Positions 56,693-64,000 of a stretch of 64,000 nucleotides of DNA are shown piece after piece. The stretch covers positions 1 through 64,000 of the forward strand of contig JABCPU010000311.1 of NCBI GenBank assembly GCA_016800925.1. The letters are read 5' to 3'. Each line of letters opens with the position of its first letter. The first letter of the stretch is position 1. Under the pieces are notes generated by a model. It saw only the letters and a list, made by a program, of their open reading frames with translations. It made no database searches and was not told the DNA's origin. Source of the DNA: Suillus spraguei. Lineage: Eukaryota > Basidiomycota > Agaricomycetes > Boletales > Suillaceae. The position numbers and the translations under genes are program-made.

Positions 56693-57900
56693 CGTCCGTC
56701 TGGCCTGTGAGGGCCCTTGAAATGAACTGTTCAATTCCATCCGTCAAGTACGAACGTCAGCGTAGAACACCAAAAAAGACACTACTGATGGTCTGCCTGC
56801 AAAAGTCTCGTAAACTGGGTTCCTGCCTTCAATTAACAAGCTCGACATGAAACTGTGGCAACTGAAAGATGCAATTGCTCAAGTTTCATGAGAGCTGTAA
56901 TTTTTACTATGCAATCCTTTCTGATCCGCTGGTATGGATTTTCGATGGGGAATGCCACCAAAAACAGTGCCTGCTGTAATGAGACATGGCTCCTCGAATT
57001 TGGAAGCAGGTTGTTGATGTTATAGGAGACTACTGGCAAGGATTATCGCGATTTGGCGCAGATCACTAGGTGAGCTTTTGTTGCGGATGTTACTAGTACG
57101 ACCTAACCCATCGTTGATCACGCACAATTCAATGATCTTGAGTATAACATTTTGAATAAATAGACTTATGGTTCGGCATCTAGATAAGACGCGCTGAGCA
57201 GGGAGTAGAAAAGTAAAGTGAGAAGTGAGAATTGGGCCATCAAGTCGGAAGGCACTAAACGCACCTCACAAAGCATCGGCAGGGTGCCAGCCACGGTATT
57301 CTGACATACGTACTTGATCAGAGTCGCACGACGGGTAGCGTTCCACTCATGCGATAGACTCGTAACCAAACATCCGTGGTGGCGTAGGCCAGGCTGATTG
57401 TTTGATTTTCCTGAGTTGAGCTTATGAATGAAGTGCGAGGAGAAAATATGCGGATCGCAGAAGGTCAATACATATCATAGATGAAGATTCACATGGTTAC
57501 CTTGAACGTCAAAATACATGGTTTGATTGATTGATGGCCTGACCGTTATCAGGTGACATTGAGTCTAGATGCAGAACAATATCGGAGCGAGTTAGAAGAC
57601 AAAGGAAGGAGGAACGTCCAGGTATGTCAACGACAAACGCAAATGAAGCTACTACAGTACAAACGGCGATTCGTCCAATGGAAACCAAAGGGAGCAGGTC
57701 CGAGATAAGGATTGAAGGACCGAGAATGTATAGGTAAACCCCATGAGATGTCAAAGCCGGCTAGAACTTTGAAGACAGCGGCTGCACGTAGGGGCACGAG
57801 CAGTGCTCGGCACTGCTCGCAAGCGGTATTGTCGATGATCGGTTCCTAGAGCATGGGGGGTCGACTCAGAATAGTTGACCAAAATACAGATTACTGACAG
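56693..57900. repeat. Segmental duplication, copy 1
   Basis: It aligns in direct orientation with about 61345-62770. Examples of shared sequence are GGGCCCTTRAAATGAACTGTT, TTCAATGATCTTGAGTATAA and ACATGGTTTGATTGATTGAT. Minus-strand frames at 57468-57166 and 57754-57509 have degraded counterparts in the other copy. No family is recognised and copy 2 has stops, so coding is doubtful. Homology resumes at about 58365-58445 and 58690-58850. Confidence 0.8.
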
Positions 57901-59022
57901 CTAGCCAAAAAAAAAAATCCTAAACGTGCAGGCTCTTAGAGCACGCAGATCACGGGTGTTTATTGTGCGGGCTTATCGCAAGAAGTCATATTAGAAATCC
58001 ATTCAGGAGTGCGCATCTACGAGTGAAATTTAGTTATGGATTTGAGTTCTATTATGTCAGCGTAATGGCGAAATGTACATATGGAATACTCACATGGGAG
58101 TATGAATCTACTGCACGATCAGTGGGAAGCGCTGGTATCGTGATGATGGAAAGGAAGGACGGCCTGGATAAGGCCGCGAGAGCAACGTTTTGACTCTGAA
58201 TTTGGTGGTGAGGGAGGGAAATTGTGTGTAAAAACGACCAGAAGGTGGAGGGAACGAAGATGTGAACGTCGATGGGTAGCATTATATATCCGTGATTGCA
58301 TGACTAATGAGAAGAGAGGTCAGGGAGGGGGTGAATGAATGAGAATGAACAAAGCGACGGTCAGTTATTGTCTTTTATATAGAAGCGGGGGTCAAATAAG
58401 AAGCAAGATATTCGAATTCATGATGGAGAATCGTCCATGTGGCGTACAAAGTCCTACTCATTCTCAGCAGAGGATCTGTCAAAGGAATTACTACATCGCT
58501 GATGGTTTTATGGTACATAGTACGTACTACATACGCACCTCAAGCGAGTTCTTGGCGACATAGCACTTGCGTTATGGAGCGGAGGCACATAAAAAAGTCC
58601 AATTAGCCTTCAAAGCTTCACGTCGCAATAGACTGAATGGGTAGTAGAATGTTCTTGAATGCGAGGAGGATCTGGATCCAATTGGTTGATTTCGACTCCC
58701 GAAGGTAGTGCCAAACAGATGAATGATCGCATTACGATCACTAGTCAGTGAGCACAACGATGCTATTATGCATGTGAGTGCACTTTGCATTGATATAATA
58801 GCGCAATGTTTCAAGTGTACAATTGATTCAGAGGCAGCAAGTAATATTTGCTTTGCTTACGTAGTCGAACTTTCTAATACCGCGGGAATAATTTATTACA
58901 TCAGCTGTCGAACTTTTTGATACCGGGCCGAGCGCCGTTACGATACTTTCCAGTCAGGTCATAATTTATTAAGTGAAATATATTTAGTCTGCATGTCAAA
59001 ATAATGTGTCGGCCTTGCACCT
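57901..59022. other. Upstream region of the membrane-protein gene
   Basis: Contains two short pieces (about 58365-58445, 58690-58850) that also occur at 62785-63040, so the duplicated block extends here with gaps. Small frames at 58052-58282 are unsupported. Confidence 0.5.
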
Positions 59023-60869
59023 ATGACAGGTTCTTCCAAACCAGCAGAGGAGAATTGGTATCCACCCGGCCTTTTCGCATATAATACACCTCCAGGTCAT
59101 CAACACTTTGACTCGATAATATCTGATGCAAAGTCCACTGCTGATAGCACCGATTTTTACAACCGCAGTCTGACGACTCGCAGATATGCCCTTGTCGAAA
59201 TGGCATGCTCAAGTATCTTCAGCTGCTCATGCATTGTTGCAGGCATTGTCACTCTAGCCAATCAAGGAGTCTGGGGAGTAACTGTGTTTAACCTCAATTA
59301 TCAGGATGCTGCTCAGTTGCGCCTGCAGGTGGAGATATTCATCCTGACACTTAACTTAATCGTCGCATTATGCACCGAGTCCATAGGCTTCGTACACGGT
59401 ATCTCATTGCGCTCTGCGCTAGCCTCAGAGTCTCGCCTTTGTTTCAACACCAATTTGCGCCTCCTGACCGCAGCTCGTGGATGGTATAACCCTAACGGCA
59501 CCCTGCTCAACGGTATCTCGGCTGTCCTCCTCATTATATCATACAGCTCGGTCTCAATCGTCCCACAAATCGACACTACCTCGTTGCAGACGTCACAATA
59601 TAAGGACGGTGTTGCCATTGCAGGGTTACCTATTCTTATTCTGGGCGTCGCGCTCCTCCTCCAGGTGATAATCGCATTGTCAGGGATTCGGGCTGTCAAA
59701 ATATTGACGTGGAGCTCCTCACCTTTCGATTTGACCGCCGCACTGATCCACCACGCGCAATTAACCCCTGCTACTTTGCGCTGCATGCGTTCTGTATCTG
59801 ACACAGACACGGTTGGAGGTCCAATGAAGCCACTAAAAATACAGCCCTCTGCGTGGCATGCTCACCCCAGCATCCGGAAGGTTGTCATTTCTCTTTGGGT
59901 TATCGTTGCAGCATGCGGCGGATGGGCCGCACTTGTCATACATATATGGCATACGAATCCTAGCACGTGTTTATCGTCCACCAAATCGCTGCCCTTGAAA
60001 ACGTGGTCATTCATCCCCAACGGGCCGTCCAATTGTATCGCGTATGATTTACCAGGTAGTAATCTTGGGGTGTGGATTCTGCTCTGTGTCAACGTGGCAG
60101 CTGTCCAGGGACCGTTGACGCTTGGACTGCATTGCTCGGAGCTAATCGCCAATGTCATTCGAGACGAATGTCAGTGGAGATGCTCTACCGGAAGGAAAGG
60201 ACTGAGAGTGGCGACGAACCCAGTGAAGATGATTTTCACTCATCCGATTTGTCTCATACTTTTCGCCGCAAAGCCTTTCCTGCATGAGTCATTCGCGTCC
60301 AGTATTTTTTATCGATGTCATTGAACATTATCCTCGAAAATCACAGACTGGATGTTTGGGCTTTCATTCCAGACATTTGAAATAGCCACTAATGGAGAAT
60401 TAAGACGGCCGTTTGTATTCATGTACACTGCCCAGGTTCGCACTTATTGCTCAAGTCAAACTGTTATGACACCCTCACACCTTCATGCAGATGTGGAACT
60501 TATGCATTGCGCTCCTTATATTCGCCTGTTTCTTCACTTTCGTCGCACTGCGCCGACCCCGCGGTCCCCAGCCTGCTGCGTATGGTCACGTCCAGACACT
60601 CGCTAACCTCGTGGATGAGTGGTCGCCTGTGATGTGGTGGGGACACAAGGAAGACGGAATTCCGTACTGTCATGCTGGTGGGGTATTTATGTGCTTACAA
60701 TGCTACTACTTTGACACTTTCACAAAGGGACGAGCGATTACCCACTGCCGGATGTGAAGATGGATCGCGTTTATTCTGGCTTCGATGTTGGGTCTGACAC
60801 CCCGTCTCCTGAAAGGTATCTGCTTCGCTTTTCAAAGATATACTTTTCCAATTTTTCTTTTGTAGATAA
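59023..60869 (+). CDS. Multi-pass membrane protein of unknown function
   Basis: Exon 1 runs from ATG 59023 to about 60290. It joins across a short intron (GTATTT...CACAG) to an exon with WMFGLSFQTFEIATNGELRR. The next exon begins MWNLCIALLIFACFFTFVAL, and another encodes TSDYPLPDVKMDRVYSGFD. TAA at 60867-60869 ends the gene after the last intron. Hydrophobic segments lie near residues 58-82, 104-125, 163-182, 197-222, 285-308 and 346-370, with one more in the third exon, so about seven membrane spans. The N-terminus is polar with no signal peptide, and the C-terminus is polar with SP/TP sites. The layout resembles many fungal orphan membrane proteins. I recognise no transporter or receptor signature. 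Direct repeats flank the gene. Confidence 0.72.
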
Positions 60870-61344
60870 GGAACCAGGCTGGCGATGCATTGACGGTGCA
60901 CACAATCAGCCACGCTGTTGAACCAGATGTGCGGTTTTCATGCCGTCTACTGTATTGTAGGTGTCAGATGCCCTCTGGGCCCCGACCAATGCCTCAGACG
61001 AAGACACAAGCCATCCTCATGTTTCATCGATGCGAAGAGCTTGACTCTTCGCATCCGAGACATGGACATGTAGATACATCCTTCCTTAGATGCTTCTACG
61101 ATATTTTGCCCTTGTACTTTAGACGCCTCATCTTTCTCATATCTTTCACATAGTCGTATTGTGCAGCCACGAGTACAAACTTCTCACCACACAACGTCGT
61201 CGTCGCTTATCTGTCATAATCCATCACCTATACCCCTTTGTCTTCGATGTGCGCCGCAGCTGAAGATCAAGATCTTCGCATGTTTTTGACATTGTTCTTC
61301 TGTTTGCCATTGTACATGCGAACATGTTGATTGCTTTGGCCAGC
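60870..61344. other. Intergenic region, nothing recognised
   Basis: An inverted pair around 61020-61055 (CATCGATGCGAAGAG and CTCTTCGCATCCGAG-like) could form a hairpin or act as a terminator. No gene is seen. Confidence 0.35.
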
Positions 61345-62850
61345 GCCCGACTGGCCTGTGTGAGGGCCCTTAAAATGAACTGTTTCTGGCAAGTACAACA
61401 GTCAGAGTAGAACATCAAAAAACACTACTGTTGGTCTGCATGCACAAAATTCGTAAACTGAATTCCGACCTTCAATTAACAAGCTCATCATGAAACTGTG
61501 GTGACTGAAAGACTGCACCTAAGTTCCATGAGAGTTGTGATTTTCATATACTATGTAATCCTTTCTGATACGCTAGCATGAATTTTAGATGGGGAATGCC
61601 GCCAAAAACAGTGCCCGCTATAATGAGATATAGCTCCTCAAATTTGGAAGGAGGATGTTGATGTCATAGGTGACCACTGGCAAGGATTATCGCGACTGGA
61701 TGCAGATCGCCAGGTCAGCTTTCGTTGCGGATGTTACTGGCATGACCTAGCCCATCGCTGACCACCGTCAGATACTAGTCATGTCATCGACTGTCAAGCA
61801 CGATTCAATGATCTTGAGTATAACATTTTGAATAAAGAGACCCACGGTTCGAGTGTGCACCTCTACTGCGAGTGTGTATGGCATCTAGATAAGATGCGCT
61901 GAGAAACTCATCTTCGGATGAAGCGTCTAAAACGGCCGGCGGGAACGGCGGACTGGCAAGAAATATCCTCACGTCAGGGCATTCACGAGTTCAGAGATGT
62001 AGAGAGGGCAGGGGCCCCGTAGACTAATTAGTACTGTCCGACATAGGGCATATTACCTCAATAAACAGAAATTGTAATTAAAAAAAGATGCGTTGAGCAG
62101 GGAGTAGAAAAGTAAAGTAAGAAGTAAGAATTGGAGCATCACGCCAGAAGGCACCAACCGCGCCTCAAAAAGTATTGGCAAGGCGCCATCCACGGTATGA
62201 CAGACGTACTTGATCAGAGTCGCACTACGGGTAGTGTTCCAATCATGCGATACACTCGTAACCAAGTATCCGTGGTAGCATAAGCCATGCTGGTTGTTTG
62301 GTTTTCCGTCTGGGTCGAGCTTATGGAGTGCGAGGGGAAAATATTATGCGGGTCGCAGAAAGTCAGTACATGTCATAGATGAAGATTCACATGAATACCT
62401 TAAACGTCGAAATACATGGTTTGATTGATTGATGGGCTGATCGTTGTCAGGTGAGAGTATGTCTAGATGCAGAACAATGTTGGAGCGAGTTAGAAGACAA
62501 GGGAAGGAGGAACGTTCAGGACACCAACGACAAACACAAATGACGGTGCAACAGCACAAACGACGATTCGTCTGATGGAAATTGAAGGGGACAGGTCCGA
62601 GATAAGGATTGAAGGACCGAGAGTGTGTAGGTAAGCCCTCATGAGATGTCAAAGTCAGTGGCTGCATACAGGCAACACGAGCAGTGCTCTCAGGCGGTGT
62701 TGTCGATGATCAGTTCCTAAAGTGCTTCGATTCAGAGTAGTTGACCAAAATACAAAGCGACTGTATTATGTAAGACGGCGAGTTGTTGTCTTTTATAGAG
62801 GTGGGGGTCAAATAAGAAGCAAGAGTGTTCGAATTCATGATGGAGAATCT
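61345..62850. repeat. Segmental duplication, copy 2
   Basis: Partner of 56693-57900 in the same orientation. It carries an extra stretch at about 61845-62070 that is absent from copy 1. The minus-strand frames (62265-62053 and 62667-62344) parallel those of copy 1 but are shifted and interrupted. The two copies bracket the gene at 59023-60869. Confidence 0.8.
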
Positions 62851-63590
62851 CTCGGCACCGGCAAACACCGAAGGTAGCGCCAAACAGTCATTCAGTTACG
62901 ATGATCAACGGTGAGCACGACGTATTATATGCATTAGATATAGTGCACGCTGCACTAATTTGTATTGGTTTTGCTCTGCCATATCTTTGTTTCATCAATC
63001 TTATATAATTCAAGTGTACGATTCAGAGGCAACAGATAAAGTGAGTAATATCTGTTTCTGAGTCGACCCACGGTGTCACGGTTTCTCAATTGTCTGACTT
63101 CTAGTGCTATGCCGTAGAATGGCCCTAAAGCAGTTGTTGCGCCTCGGGCTCAGTCCAAGAAAGTGCACATGCTTGTTTCAATTACATCACGACTTTACAT
63201 CGATGACCACATGATTCCACACGTAACTCCCCGATTTATGCAAGCTTGCAGCAACTTGGAACACTCCGAAAATGGCATTGGAAGTAAGTTACCCACATCA
63301 CCAATGTGTAGACCTTTTTTTCTGATGAAGTTCAGGTAGCTACCTGCTTAACACTGGTCTGCAAATCAATCATGTCAATCAAGAGTTTTCTCTCTATGCT
63401 TGATTTCTCGTAATACCCGTTTCACCTACTATAATCAAGGGTCTTCTGAAAGGCTGAATCAGATTTCCATCATGCCGATTTTGGCGATAGAAGCATTGAA
63501 CGGTGATATATCTAGCCGCTAGCGTGAACACTAGATCGTGACATACCCCAACATACCCCACTCATTCACACCCACCCCTCGAATCCGAAT
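62851..63590. other. Upstream region of the last DUF6533 gene
   Basis: 62865-63040 continues the duplicated block (similar to 58690-58850). The rest shows no gene. It probably contains the promoter of the gene at 63591. Confidence 0.45.
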
Positions 63591-64000
63591 ATGGCCTCAA
63601 TCTCTAATGATGATCCAAGTCAGTGGCCGTTGATCAGTGAGAATATTTTTTACAGCTACTGGACGAGTTCGTCATATCAGTTGGTCATGTCTCGATCTAA
63701 GATTGACCGGTGATTTTGATTTTGCAGTTGCCGCCGGCGTCGTCGTGCTATATGATTGGGGTGAGCAGGACAGTGTTCGAAAACCGTTGATATTCATGTG
63801 GTACTATTTACAGTGTTAACACTTGGACAAGAGGTAAGTCATTGACATAATCGGAACAGCCAACTCGCTAAGAATGGTGTTCAATAGATTGAACTGATCT
63901 GGGTGAGTGACAGAGTCACATATTAGAAGAAAAGCAACATAACACAATGAAACCGCGACAGAGAAAATGCTGGTCTCCCATGACAGTGCTGTACCTGGTC
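63591..64000 (+). CDS. DUF6533-type membrane protein, copy 3 (3' end beyond window)
   Basis: The start ATG 63591 gives MASISNDDPSQWPLIS. The exons are 63591-63666, 63728-63760, 63814-63833, 63888-63902 and 63962-64000, with introns of 53-61 bases. Joined they read AAGVVVLYDW, VLTLGQE, IELIW and RKCWSPMTVLYLV. This is the DUF6533 signature and is almost the same as the two minus-strand copies at 39744-41438 and 44766-46470. Intron positions match. The 15-base fourth exon (IELIW) is notable. The gene continues past the window edge. Confidence 0.82.

Noticed and set aside
48696..60869. A secondary-metabolite or carbohydrate-use gene cluster around the GH79 gene
   Set aside because: Neighbours are orphan membrane or small proteins. 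No transporter, regulator or other CAZyme lies alongside.
1..64000. tRNA genes, rRNA genes and CRISPR arrays
   Set aside because: No convincing TpsiC-loop plus cloverleaf pattern or rRNA block was found by eye. The short repeats (13393-13450, 18230-18290, 53184-53600) have no CRISPR-like spacer structure. A tRNAscan run could still find a missed tRNA.

Overview
The window is nuclear DNA from a mushroom-forming basidiomycete (Agaricomycete). Host genes have many short GT-AG introns of about 48-60 bases with CTAAC/CTGAT-like branch points. The recognisable proteins are fungal: RAI1/DXO, a Whi5/Nrm1-type repressor, GH79 glycosidase, DUF6533 membrane proteins and MYND-finger proteins. The mobile elements are typical of these genomes. 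I saw no bacterial operons, CRISPR arrays, rRNA genes or confident tRNA genes.

Bases 1 to about 25,770 are a nest of transposable elements. At the left edge two copies of an LTR element carry only a Gag-like gene with a CCHC zinc knuckle and share one LTR. A Ty3/gypsy chromovirus (3312-11194) is inserted in the second copy. It has gag, protease, RT, RNase H, integrase and chromodomain remnants, plus a spliced gene on the opposite strand between pol and the 3' LTR. A truncated PIF/Harbinger transposase follows. A Ty1/copia element (13021-24753) then appears, broken by at least six insertions: LTRs of two other families, two solo LTRs of the gag-only family, an unclassified 1.5-kb insert, and a 271-bp MITE-like element with 30-bp inverted repeats.

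From about 26,000 onward the window is mostly host genes, in both orientations. They are an unresolved hypothetical gene; RAI1/DXO with three one-base frameshifts in its first exon; the Whi5/Nrm1-like repressor with ACGCG motifs in its promoter; a single-exon hypothetical protein; a pRiA4b-ORF3/MYND-finger protein; two tandem tyrosine/serine-rich small proteins; two tandem DUF6533 membrane proteins and a third one cut by the right edge; a small four-exon gene; a GPI-anchored GH79 glycosidase; two related small spliced genes; and a multi-pass membrane protein flanked by a direct segmental duplication.

The right half looks like a region of recent local duplication: DUF6533 genes, Y/S-rich genes, MSTF small genes, a 1.2-1.4 kb duplicated block and a fragment of the GH79 gene. 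The genes do not form an evident pathway. No secondary-metabolite cluster or defence system is seen. The most unusual item is the spliced antisense gene inside the chromovirus.
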